A stretch of DNA of 64,000 bases, taken from Straminergon stramineum. Lineage: Eukaryota > Streptophyta > Bryopsida > Hypnales > Calliergonaceae. Shown one piece after another: positions 44,701 through 56,720 of the stretch; positions within the stretch are counted from its first letter, which is position 1, and every line of letters starts with the position of its first letter. Location of the stretch: positions 28,314,906-28,378,905 of the forward strand of contig OY987264.1 of NCBI GenBank assembly GCA_963920665.1, given 5' to 3'. Below the pieces are notes generated by a model. It saw only the letters and a list, made by a program, of their open reading frames with translations. It ran no database searches and was not told where the DNA came from. Both the position numbers and the translations under genes were made by a program.

Positions 44701-45563
44701 GTAATGTTTTTCATTAATTTTAGTACTAATTGAAGAGACTATAAGGTTGTTCACAACATCATTATTATCACATGTATTAACACTAAAGGTTGGTAGTGGC
44801 CACTTGGCATGTGGAAATTTGTCTAAGGCATGTGCTAGCTATCCTCCATCACTAAGCCAAGAAATCTTGTAGATAGATTGGGTAGTCAAGATGAGATCAT
44901 GGAGATGGATTGGGTAATCATGACAAATATTTGAGCCCATCGTGCAAATTTTGGCCCAATCAATGAATTGAAAAGGCTTTTTCCCACCCAAATTTTGCTC
45001 CATGAAGTGCCCCCTTCTTGGGTTCAATTCCCTCCTAATGCCCCCATAACCAAAGTAGTCACCAAATTTCTTTGATTATTGGACCAATAGGTGCATTTTC
45101 TTTCTCTCTTGCAAATAGTGAAGTCATCTATCGCACCACTTTGGTTTGCATCGTCCTCATAGGGTTCGTGACATTATCATTGTAGCTTTGGGAAACAGTC
45201 GAAATTAATGCTTAGGCCGTCCATTGGTTGTACTAGCCAACAAGGAAGTCTAATTTCCAACAATTTACTTCTCTCATACTTATGTGTTTGATACATTGCC
45301 ATTTCACTTAGTACAATGGCATTACTCCTTGCACCAAGCCCATATGGTTACTATTATTGCTAATTTGAGTCTACAAACAAAGCTTTCAAGTCCTTCAACA
45401 ACAAGAAAGTAGACCAGCCATGGCACCAATTAATGCCAATATTGCCACAAACTCTTCACCTTGGGCATGCATGGTTGTTGACAAGGCAAGAACTATGCCA
45501 AGAAGCTTAACAAGGACTCTATAGAGCTAAAGAGCATTTCATTGATGGTGCCACAATTGTGGC

Positions 45564-46403
45564 TTGGCCAACAATGTGATCTTTAGATACTTTAACACTA
45601 ACAACAACCACTTGCAGTTGTGCTTCAAATACCTAAACCACGAAAAACTATTTCAAATGCGATTGATGGACACCAAGGATGAAATGAATCTGGTGCACAC
45701 CTCATACTATCAGAGGCATGCCACTAGCCACTGCAAGAAGTCTAATTATGTGCCCACAGTATTCAACAAAGCTACCAACTTTGGAGAAGAAAGCTATCAT
45801 CTATTGGATGGATCCTTCCTACGAGTGCCTTGTGATCCATTGATGCCACTTAAATTTAGAGTGAGGTTGCTTCCGAAGTGTTGTCCTGAGAATGTGCAAC
45901 TATATGTGTCTTTCTTGGGAGGGCGAAGTTATAGATAAGCATGAGTATCCAAATGTTGATCCCATCTCTTGTAATGTCAACGTACTAGAGAAAGCGCCCT
46001 CCAAGGCCTATTCTACCCTACAAGTAGACTTTTGGATGAACCTTGGACAATGAGCAAGTCAAAATGTGCCCTAAAAAGCGTATTCACCGGTATTAAGAAT
46101 AGGTTCCTATGGATTCGGGATCAACGTTCAAGACTGTGCATAATCATCTCCTTTGGCACATTCTGTCAGGCTTTGTTGATTTTGCTAACCAATTCAATTG
46201 CACACCAACCCGAATGGCTTACACTTGATCTTAATATGGACAATGGATTGCTTTCAAAGTTGAGCATTGAGCATGTAGAGTATCTAGCTCTCTTTGAATC
46301 CAAGTTGTTGATAAACAAGAATGAACGGGCTTTTAGTGTTGATTCGATGATTTGTATCCTCAATGTGGATAATGGATTGTATTCGGCTTTGTATATTGAT
46401 TGA
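45564..46403 (+). pseudogene. Unidentified decayed coding-like region
   Basis: Two consecutive plus frames, 45564-45938 and 46032-46403, have more balanced composition than the surroundings. The second contains an internal imperfect duplication: LNMDNGLLSKLSIE is echoed by LNVDNGLYSALYID about 46 codons later, and the similarity runs past the stop codon (YLALFESKL, then tatctagctttcctt). I recognise no domain. Likely a dead gene or part of a mobile element; chance is possible. Confidence 0.25.
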
Positions 46404-47604
46404 GAAGGAAAAGTATCTAGCTTTCCTTATGGCTAGCTTCTTGCCAGACTAGAATGAGGTTCTTAATGATGATACCTTCTTTTCTACTACCAATGTCAAC
46501 TATGCGTTACTTCCTTGGAGTGACAACAATCCAAACTTAAGTGATAGATTTTGAATTTGTTAAGGCTGGTATGAGAACCAATGAGTCTAATGATGTTGAA
46601 ATGGTCTCGAAGAATATGGCCACTAGTGTAGAAACACGCTTCAAGTATATTGTCACACACCCATCATGCAAGAAAAGCCAAGACCCACACCAACATGAAG
46701 ATTAGTCCAACCTAGAATAAAACCTTGAAATGAGTCCGTATCTTTGAAACAAGGCTTCCTACTCAACTCATTTTTGACAAAACTCACCAATAATAGGTTA
46801 TCACTACATTCTTACAAAAGTTGGATTGTCTATATTGGTAGACAAAAAAATATAATGTAACATCCTCAAAATCCTAAGTTGCAAACAACGGAGAGTATAG
46901 AAATAGAACTCACGACTTGTAAGACCAAAGTCATGAGCAAAAGGGAGTGTAAATAACACTCATACACATTACATTCATTCATTGATAGATTGACAAAATT
47001 CATTTAGTACTATGTATCATCTACCCACTTCTGTATATAGGCTTGAATCTTTTACTCGGTAAAGCTAAGTGCTTGATCATTTCACTTCTTGTCTATTTGT
47101 TCGAGTGCTTCAACAATTAAGGACTCAAATTAGACTTCAAGTTCCAAGGTTGTGTGCAATACTCTATTGGTGGAGATAGTTGCACCAAGTGAATCTAACT
47201 CATGAATTAGAGCAATTACACAATTGAAGATCCATTGAGCCTAAATTACATAGAAGTTGTCATAGTCTACTACAAGCTTATGGATATGGCCCATTCCATG
47301 CCAGTAGCCCTAGAGTAGCTCGGTGACTTTCCTCCCTGTAGTGTTGACTCGATCATCTTACTTAGTGATTCATCATGTGATACCTCTAAGTCCATTTCAT
47401 TCTAATATATAAGTCTTGATAGAGGAGGATTAACATTCCAACAATGATTGGAATGTTTGGCAAGAAGAGGAAGACATGGAGATGGCTCCTTGGACTTATC
47501 AAAACCAAATTGAAGATTTATCAAAGAAATATGGTTTGAAAATTTATTTTAAGAAAATAATTACATTATATTCTATTTTATTAGAATAAAAAACATATAC
47601 ATCA

Positions 47605-47763
47605 CACTAGAAGAAAATTGTGTTGTAGTTAACAAAAGCTAGTTAACATTTTCTGTAAACTATGTTGACTATAATAAAAAAAATTGAAAATTGTGTAGCA
47701 GTCAATACAATTTACAAAAAGTGTTAGATATCTTTTGTTGACTTTAACCTAGTTTTCTTCTAG
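47605..47763. mobile_element. Fold-back CACTA-type MITE (about 159 bp)
   Basis: Left end CACTAGAAGAAAATTGTG and right end, inverted, CTAGAAGAAAACTAGGTT. The inverted repeats run about 30 bp through to caacaaaag. This fits the CACTA(C/G)AAGAAAA terminal motif of plant CACTA elements. The last two bases of the right end are mutated. Confidence 0.6.
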
Positions 47764-48954
47764 AAATTAGTACATATTTGAGACTGTATATTGCATGAGC
47801 CATACTATTCTATTAATAAAAAAAATTATTCCAAAGATTTTACTTTCAAAAGAATGAGTACTATTCAAATCAATAAAATTTCTCTCTAATTAAAAATATA
47901 AAATTTTCTTTAAAACCCTTAAATATTGACTACAATAGCATTCATAAATACATTTTTATTTTTAAGTTCACACACTCAAATTCACCACCTTCCATTTATC
48001 TTATTATCTCCAAAATTAAATGGCGTATAATGATCATAGAATAATGACAAAAAAATCAATCTTAATCCCTTAAGTCTCAAGGTCTTTTTTTCATCAAAAA
48101 TTGCTCAAAACTACCATTTATATTTCAAAGAGCAAAAAACTTCACTACTGATTTTCTTTCCACTAGACTAGTATAATAATGTGGAGAAGAAATTTCAAAG
48201 ACTTTCCCTACTTAAATTGCAAGATCTTTGTGTTCTAAGTGAAGAAAGTGGATTTTTGAGCATGTTTCTTGCCTAGATGATTTGACTTTGAATCTTCTTA
48301 ACTTCCTAAATTTTGCACTAAATGGTTCAATTTTTTTTAAATTCAATATTTGAGTTGAATGTCTAGGGAGTCTATTTTTCAAAAGAGAATATTTGATTTT
48401 CATTCTTTGAAAAATTGTTGAGTAGAAGTATTGAAAAAAATGAAGAAAAAATTGAATTGCAAATAGTTCAAAAATAGAATTGAAATACATTGATCCCAAT
48501 AGTGAGATTGTCTATTTGGCTTATTTATTCCTATGAAACTAGGCTTATTTTAATTATAGGAATGAGGTTCAAAAATGAACGCAATTCATTACTTTCTCAA
48601 GAAATTTTTATGATTACATTCAAAACAAGAAGTTCCTTAACTTTCACATCACTAATCCAAATGTAATGAGTCCAAGCATTCCATATAGTCAAAATATAAC
48701 CTAAGAGAAAAAAACTAAAAAAAAGAATTATTTCAAAATTTTGTAGATTTCTTCTACTATTTGATCCCCTCCATTTTAAGCTTATTAAGGCATAACTTTT
48801 GCTCCTAAGTATCAATTGAAATAAAAATTATACTCCTAATAAAGTAATGTACTTTTCTATCTTAAGAAAAATATTTACAAAACATTATTAAAGATTGAAG
48901 TTACACAAGCCTACCCAAAATCCATTTTGTTGCAATAGAGACAATGGGACTTTA

Positions 48955-49160
48955 GCCTTGAAAGGACAAACTATTGACTATAGAAATCAACCCTTTCAAA
49001 ACCAAGTGACATCTACTTTAAGAGAATCAAAAATATTCATTGAAAGTCAAACTATTGTAGAGATCTTCCCTTTCCACACAAAATTTCAAAGATGAATAGT
49101 TGCACTTCTATCCCACACATAAAGATACTCTATCAACCATCAAACACTAAATATTTTTGT
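48955..49160 (+). mobile_element. Eroded family C element, copy 5
   Basis: Starts TTAGCCTTGAAAGG, where intact copies have TTAACCCTTGAA. The interior retains gtcaaactattgtagagatc and gatgaatagttgcac. The right end is not defined. Confidence 0.55.
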
Positions 49161-50958
49161 TGTTGATTACAGGATAGGAATTAAAGTAGACAAACCCATT
49201 ACTGCCAAAATGTAAAGCCCTCATTGATTCTACAATGAAAATTTATAAAAAAAATATATGCCTAAACTTCATGTTCACTTCCTACAAGACATATATTATA
49301 ATTTTAAGTTCTTACTCTAGAATCAATGAGGACCCTACATTTAGATGGTATTGAGTAAAGCTACCTCACATGACTACTCTAGAAGCAAGGGATGCTTTCA
49401 TTACCATTGGTTGCCTCCTAACACTTCAATTTACATTAGTAAATTTGGTTAGATTGTGGTGGTTTTGGAGGACATAGTGAATGTAAAGTACTGGACACTT
49501 TCTTACAAAAATTCACAAAATATTATCCAAGTGATGAAAACTTACAAAACTTACATAGAATTTCTCCAAAGGATTGCATATAAACTCATAAAAACTAAGC
49601 TAGAATTTGACCTTACGAGACGGTACACCAGAAACGGTGGCGGTTTTGAGTGCTGCTACCGTACTTACCCTGGTAATCAAAGCTTCCTTGCCGTACCTTC
49701 AATACTAAGCCAAATTTTTCAATGGAGCCTATTGTAACTGACTCAGTAGTCAGTACCCTGATTTATCCAATTACTGGGTGCGACTGCTTTACCAAATTCA
49801 CACCATAGTTAAAATTAGTGCAGGCTGAAGTATAGAGCCGCTAATTTCGAAGGCGAAGCGGTTTCCTTAGAGTCCTCATGGTATTGAGAGGGGTTGTGTT
49901 CATCGGTCAAAAGATAGTTAAGCAGAATTGTTAAATCCTCAACATGGTGCATCTGTAATGTGGCTACCTGCTCAATTCCACTTGCATAGTCAAGATGATC
50001 AAGCTTGTTCAAACCTTCATGAACAAGCTCATGAAGAGCTCAAAATTGGGAAATTTGCCGACAATGAGGGAAGCCTGCACTCAGGTCTGGTCCATGAATT
50101 CAATTTCAATTCCGATGACATATCAATGAGGGGTGCGTTCCAAACTTGGAGAGTTCACCTAAAGTAATTCATCTTGGTCCAGGAATCAATGTCTAGATCT
50201 GGACAAAAATAAGGCACAAGCTTAGAGAGAAATAACACTATGACAGAAAAATCAAAGACAGAAATTGTTCAGGAAATATGAAGTAACTAGGTTCCGGGTA
50301 ACTCCTCTAAGATCAGCTGAAGGCTTTGAGTTGAGAACCACCAGGATTGCCTGTCAAGAAGATTCGAAGACAGTCAACGAGGTATCTCCAAAAGCTCACA
50401 TGATACAATTCGACTGAAATGCAGAAAATTCACGAACTGCAAATCTACATCCTAAAACCTTCTAAAGCCAGCCTAGGTGTTCATTGAAACACCAAATGAA
50501 ACAATCAACCAGCAAACAAACAGACAAGGTTAATCATATCTAAAGTCAGCTCCAACATACCAAAAATACATTTGTAACCTCAATATAGAAAACTTGAAAC
50601 ATTTTTGTTCCTCGCTGAAAGAAAAGGCTCTACACTGAAAACCACAATTTCCACCAACAAACCTGGAGCTCGTCGTACTCTCCAAATTCCTCATCCCCTT
50701 AACCTACATTTCAGTCCATAAACCAATCTGATTGGCAAGAAAATTTTAAAAGCAGAAAACCACAACCATCAAAGTAGCTATGCGAAACTAGTATATTTGA
50801 TAGTTTGATGACAGACATCAGTGCTTTTCATTTTGGCCCCAACTCTGGTGGACACAGCAAAGTACTCAAAACCCCGTACATGCTGTGTAGGAGTGGGTAG
50901 ATTGACAATCATCCAGGCCAGTCAAAATCGAGTCACCAGAACAATTGGTCACGTTGAA
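49161..50958. other. Spacer and probable 3' UTR of the RBM39-like gene
   Basis: AT-rich up to about 49.6 kb, then mixed composition to the RBM39 stop codon. The short plus ORFs at 49456-49737 and 49928-50167 carry no recognisable domain. No clear polyadenylation signal was identified. Confidence 0.4.
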
Positions 50959-53900
50959 TCATCTGCTTTCCGGAAACTTTGTTTGGTACGCGACCGCACT
51001 CTGCAAAGATATAATCCAAATTAGAACCCATGATAAAATTAAGTCATAGGCAGTTAACAAACTCATTTGTGTGAAAAAGTATCCATAAGCAAACTCACCA
51101 TGTAAGTGGCTGTGATCATTTTCCCAGCAAACCATCGCCCATGTAAAGCCCGTTGAGCAGCCATGGCAGCAGTAATTGAATCAAAGCAGAGATAGACATG
51201 ACCAGCGCTGTTTCTGCACAAGAAAAATAAGGAAATTAGATACGGCACCTACTCCAAAATCCATGTATAATACTGATGTATTATCTTATGAAGGTCACTA
51301 ACTCTCGGTCGGAATATCAACATTTCAAAACGGGATAAAACATCGCAACTATTTATGATCGAGTTGTCAACATTCCTCACTAAAAAAAAATTGTAATAAC
51401 CAAACTCTCGGCTCGAGATTACTTAAACTGGAATACAGAACCTCAATAAATACAGTCTTCTGTATCCATGAAATATGACAGAACAGTAGAGAAAAGACTT
51501 CTACATTCCAGCGTACTTACTTGTCAACGAAGATATGCTTCACGGCACCAAATTTCGAGCATTCCTCTTGCACATCCTCCTTGATATCGAGGTCAAAGTC
51601 CTGATCAGACTGTCCAATTCGTGTCCCACCAAAAAATGGGACAATTATTAGTATAATCGTATGAGACCTACCAAACAATACATTTAACATACATTCTTGA
51701 CGAACAGAAAGTACCATAATCAAGATGCCATGTCTAAAAACGAAGGAACTTCAAAAGTTTACAAGCTAAACAAATTGAACCACAGAGGACATGACACATA
51801 AAAGGGAAGAACTAACCTCGCTAGTGGGGTCGAACATATTTTTAAGAAGTAAATATTCACTAGGCTGCCCAATTGCATCAACTGCACCAGCTACAGGAGG
51901 AACCACAAGGCCGGGAGATCCAAGAGCAGCAGCCCCCAATCCGGTAGTTGCACCCGCTACAAGCATTGGATTCTGGACAAAAAAAGGCGGCCTTACTAAA
52001 GGGGTAACGGCAGTGGCTACAGCTGTTCCAAGAAGGCTTAGTGCTGGGGCTGAGGTAGCAGGCAAAGGAGCAGGGGCATTGCTGACGTGCACAAAAATCT
52101 CAATGTTAGTGAAACGTGTTTAAATTTCAATACAAATAATCAGGAACAACAACCAAGTCACCAGAATGTTCAACACCTTGCGTATTAGGAAATCAGCTTT
52201 GAAGATACAGTAAGGGGCCAATGAGATTACCTAGTTCCACTTCCACTCCGATCGAGTTTCTGCATGAGGAGGGCTCTCGAACGGGCATTCAAAGACTGCA
52301 AACAACATTGCACGCAAGAAAAGATTAGTAGTGAGATGATTTCCACAACCCTAGGTGTTGACTATTGCAAATCAGTAACTAGAATATTATAAAGCACGAA
52401 GACCAAGTTCATAATCAAGTACTCACCAGGCCTCCGCCTTCGTCATCGTCAAGTTCCCCAGGATGGACGCCCATGTCTTCCATGCCAATTTGGTCAGAGA
52501 CTGCAGACACCTGGAAGGAAAGTAAACTGAAAAGTCAAATACGATATGATAATTGAATAGTCAAGAACCAGCATTTTCCAACCTATATGTTTGTCTAACA
52601 CAGAGAAAGCAAAGATCAAATCGTTCACGGGAAGTAGATTGAACCTTAATTGGACGTCCTGCAAGCTCCAGCCCATTTAGACTTTGTTGAGCAGCACGGG
52701 CATCTTCCAGTCGAGCATACTGCAATAAGTTCCAACAATTAAATACTGAGTAATATGAACTACTGAATTGTTTCATACGATTTGATGATTTACACCAAAA
52801 AAACCATAAGAAAAAGAAACCTAGTCCTCAAAACATACCCAGGCCCAGCGTGAGGAATCGCAGAACCACATCCTCTGCGATAACTGGTATGCAATATGAC
52901 ACACGTGACAAAAAATTCTTACCTGCACGAATCCAAAGCCTTTGCTTTGTCCGGTTTCGAGATCAGAAGGTAGCTGCACTAGCTCAACGGGTCCAAAAGG
53001 CTCAAAAACCTGTTACAAATGACACAGAATCCAAGTAGAAAGATCAGGAATTAAATACCACCATAGACGTCACAAATGGTAACCATATTTTTTAATGTGA
53101 CCAGCTTTCAGAACTTAATCAAATAGGAAATATTCACGTGTGCATGTCCACGTCCAGAACCTACGAAAGTAAAGTAAGAAAAGTCAGTGGAAAGTACTCT
53201 AAGCACAATCCACACGCAATCACTGGCATCAACCTTGCAAACAATACCCACTGATCTAACTTAGACACAAGATGCCCACTCCAGCAATGCAGGAGCAAGT
53301 GATTGAAAATACATTACCTGACGTAGCTGATCCTCTGTCATATTGAAATGTAGATTCCCAACATAAAGACGTCGGGCACCTCCTGAGTATGGACCAATGA
53401 AACCACCAGCAACTCCTGGAACCGCAGTTGTGGACTGTACGAGATTCTTCTCAGCTTCAGAAGGTTTTACCATGACCGGTTGATTCAATAGCAGCTGGCC
53501 TGACAAAGCTATAGCCATCGGGACTGACATGGCATCATAGAACTCAATATACCTGAAATAGGCATCACCATGCGGTAAGTTCGGCATTACTGATAATTCA
53601 TCGACCATCTTCTAGAGAAATAACATCTCATGGAGAAATATGACATTAATCGAAGGTTGCAGAATGAAAATCAATGAAGCAAAAAGTTAGAGAACATCTT
53701 ACCCAACTCCTTTGGAACGCCTCGAATTCCGGTCCATGATTAGCCGGACATCCCGCACCTAACGAACATGAGCTATTAGTAAAAACCATAGCAGAATCTG
53801 TTACACTGGAAAGTGAAAAGGAGTACCAGTAGAAAAGGATCCAAACCATGGGACTTTGACAGTACACTGACATCGTCATGGATCACAACCCCTCACACCT

Positions 53901-56433
53901 GAGGAGGGGCCCCAAAGAAGCTACTTACGCAAGTAAATCAGTTTAGCGCTCACCACAAGCTCCGGTCCAGAATCACAAAGAAGGCCACAAGTCTGACCTC
54001 ATTGCAAGCAAACTCAGGTATGTGCACTGCAAAGAAGCAGAGGGTTTGATTCATACTCATTGTGTAATCAATGAACTCTCTGTGTTCCACAGAAGATTAC
54101 AGAGTAAGAAAGCAACAGCATCCTAGTGAACCTTCGACTTTCTCTCCATACAAACCCAGATCAGAGTTTGTGACTTCGGGTATGAAATGAGACCTCCATT
54201 GCTAAGCAGACACGCACTAGCAAAGACACCACGAGTACCATCACTATACGTGTAGCTGATGACCTTTGAGAGAGTGAGCCTTTGTTTTACCCCCTCACCG
54301 CAGCGCTTAACAAAACTAAAGTTCCGTAGCTCTGCTCTTACAAAAGGACAACTGGACCAACTGGTATGACAAAGGTCAGGCCTCACCTTTCCAGCCCGAG
54401 AGAAAAAATCGTAAACATCGCGCTCATCCGCTTTCAAAGAAATCTGCATCATAAACACAATGAAATCCCAATTAGTTCAATATCATGGAAAACAGTCGAG
54501 TATCATTACATTCATAATTGACTCCACACGGATATCTACGAATGAAACTTTGGGACACTGTTAGAAGTATTCGCCAATTACAGCAACTGCTGGAACCCAA
54601 GGGAAGCCAGGAGAGTTCTAATGTAACAACTCAGGCCAGTATGAGGGGTCAGGTTTTGCTTCCATGTAACCGCCGTGTTAGCACCCTTTAGGTAGCAATA
54701 TAGGTTCCTGTAAGCTCTCAAGCAGTCACAACAGGAAGTGGGAGCTTACACTGCCTGAAGCAGAGATAAGATTATTTGACCAATCGAATAAACCTGCATG
54801 ACCAGATCCCCCTCGGTCTCATTGCTGTACCCCTAAAAATAATCTCCTGGGTGCAAGGACTCCTTAAGTTCAACTCAATGTGACCACTGGCGCAAATTAT
54901 TCCCAGGGTCACAAAGATCGAGTCCTGCATTTACATGTGGGGATAATCCACTACCATCAGTTTCAGGGTAACCTGCTGGCCTTAAACAGAAGAAACGAGG
55001 ACCTACATCTTTGAACATTTAAGACTTCGCATTGTCCCCTTCCATCTCAGGGTACTAACTTTGGGGCTCGTTTGTGGAAAGCACTCAGAAGAAGACCAAA
55101 ACACACGTAGTAATTGACCATTGTCACTGCCATACATCTATGCATGAAGCAGGCCGCTCATTCACACAGAAATTTACTCACAATAAGCGGTGAGTGACCG
55201 ACATATCGATGTGGACATAGCAACCACTAACTGCGATAACGGTTAAGAATAACTCGGTTACAGCCTGTAACTCTCATATACTCGACATTGTGGTGATTGA
55301 ATGAACCTCAGCAACTCAGCTATTCTTAATTAAAGGAAGTGCAGAGCGGTACAAATCAAAATTAGGGGAAAAAGGTAGTCGACATTCACCTGATACGCAA
55401 AAACTGTCCTCTGATCCCGTTCAGGATCAGCCTCGGGTTCATTCGCCACCTGCTCCTCCTTACGCTCCTTGAGCTCTCGAGACCGTCTCCTGTGAAGTCC
55501 ACAAACCAAAAACTACTGTCAGAAGACCTAGCTCATGCAGACGTTTAGAGCAATGAATCATGGACATTGCCGAGTCCGCAACGCTGAAGCGTCTTTAAAC
55601 AATCGAGAGAAGACAAAATTGCCGAGGCATTCGTTAAAAACTAAAAACTATTACCAGAAAAGCTAGCTGATACATTTCAAGAGCTCATAATACGCATGCA
55701 ATAAATCATGGATATTTCATTCCATTACAAGGTCCAGATAATCTTCACAAACGAGCTGCAAGTGCCAAAACAAATACCGGTGCTCTCGTTCGCGCTCTTT
55801 CTCCCGTTCTCTTTCTCTCTCTCGTTCCTTCTCCCTCTCCTTTTCCCTCTCCCGCTCTTTCTCGCGCTCCCGCTCGCGGTCCTTATCTCTGCTGCGATGC
55901 CGATCCCGCGACCTGTCCCTCTCCTTCTCCTTTTCCTTGTCTCGCTCGCGCTCCTTCTCCCGCGACCGCGGCTTCTCGCTGCTCTTCTTCACACTCCCTT
56001 CCCTCCCTTCCCGTTGTCTGGACGCCTCCTTCTCCACCTCCCCTCCTTTCTCTCTCCCCCTGTCCGACCTGCTGCTCCTACTTCCCCGCTCCTTCTCCTT
56101 CTCCTGGCCCCTGTCCTCACCATGATCCCCCCGCACACTCCTGGAAGAACGATCCCGCTCTTTCTCCCCCCCACCCCGCTCCTTCTCCCTCTCCCTCTCA
56201 TCGTCCTCCGCGCGCGTGCGCTTGCTGCGGTGGTCGTGGACGTCGCTGGTGTCGCCGCTGCGGCGCTTGTAACTGGAGTTGCGTCGGCTGTCGCGATCGT
56301 TCCCGTTGTTGTTGTTGTTGTTGCCCACTTCGCTTGTTACATGGCTGCTATTGTTGTTATTGTTGGCCGCTTTCGTAGCGGTGTCGTTCGCTTCCGTCAT
56401 CTTCTCCAGATACTCGTACTCGTCGAACTCCAT
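50959..56433 (-). CDS. RBM39: CC1-like splicing factor, RBM39/CAPER orthologue
   Basis: Thirteen coding exons on the minus strand, in coding order: 56433-55778, 55489-55390, 54443-54387, 53758-53703, 53552-53318, 53009-52923, 52719-52645, 52510-52427, 52295-52231, 52081-51817, 51600-51521, 51213-51099, 51000-50959. Total 1917 nt, 638 residues, frame kept at each join. Start MEFDEYEYLEKM with context ATCATGG; an in-frame ATG 45 nt upstream is less likely. Residues 20-240 are Asn runs, then a long Arg/Glu/Lys/Asp/Ser-rich tract. RRM1 247-323 (TVFAYQ, GVGYIEF), RRM2 352-428 (LYVGNL, GFGFVQY), an Ala/Pro/Val linker, then the U2AF-homology RRM 561-625 with the RWF motif. End AYQTKFPESR. The family couples 3' splice-site factors and transcription in the nucleus. 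The donors of exon 7 (GTTCAA) and exon 10 (GTTAGT) are weak. Confidence 0.95.
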
Positions 56434-56720
56434 GATGGCGGCGACGGAAGAAGGAAAATTAGGCGCTCCGCCGTGCAACCGCGAGGCAGGGCGACACCGA
56501 GATGAAAAAAAACACTGACTGCTACCAAACCCTAGAAGACGGGAGGGACAGCAGCAGACAGGCGGGGGAAAGGGTAAGGGAAAAGGAAAAGGGGGGAGAG
56601 GAGAAACACAACGGAAGTCTGGGAGAAGCCAAGACTTGCGAAAGGAAGCCCCTTCTTCTCAGAGTCCTGCCCAAGACCCTCCACCTTGGAGTGTCGTCCT
56701 TTCTACATTTTATTATTTAT
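56434..56720 (-). promoter_or_regulatory. 5' leader and promoter region of the RBM39-like gene
   Basis: GC- and purine-rich sequence upstream of the start codon, bounded at about 56.72 kb by an attt/attatt-rich stretch after which the AT-rich spacer begins. No TATA box is assigned. Confidence 0.35.

Noticed and set aside
55708..56505. 265-codon plus-strand ORF rich in Leu/Pro/Val
   Set aside because: Antisense shadow of the Arg/Glu-rich first exon of the RBM39-like gene.
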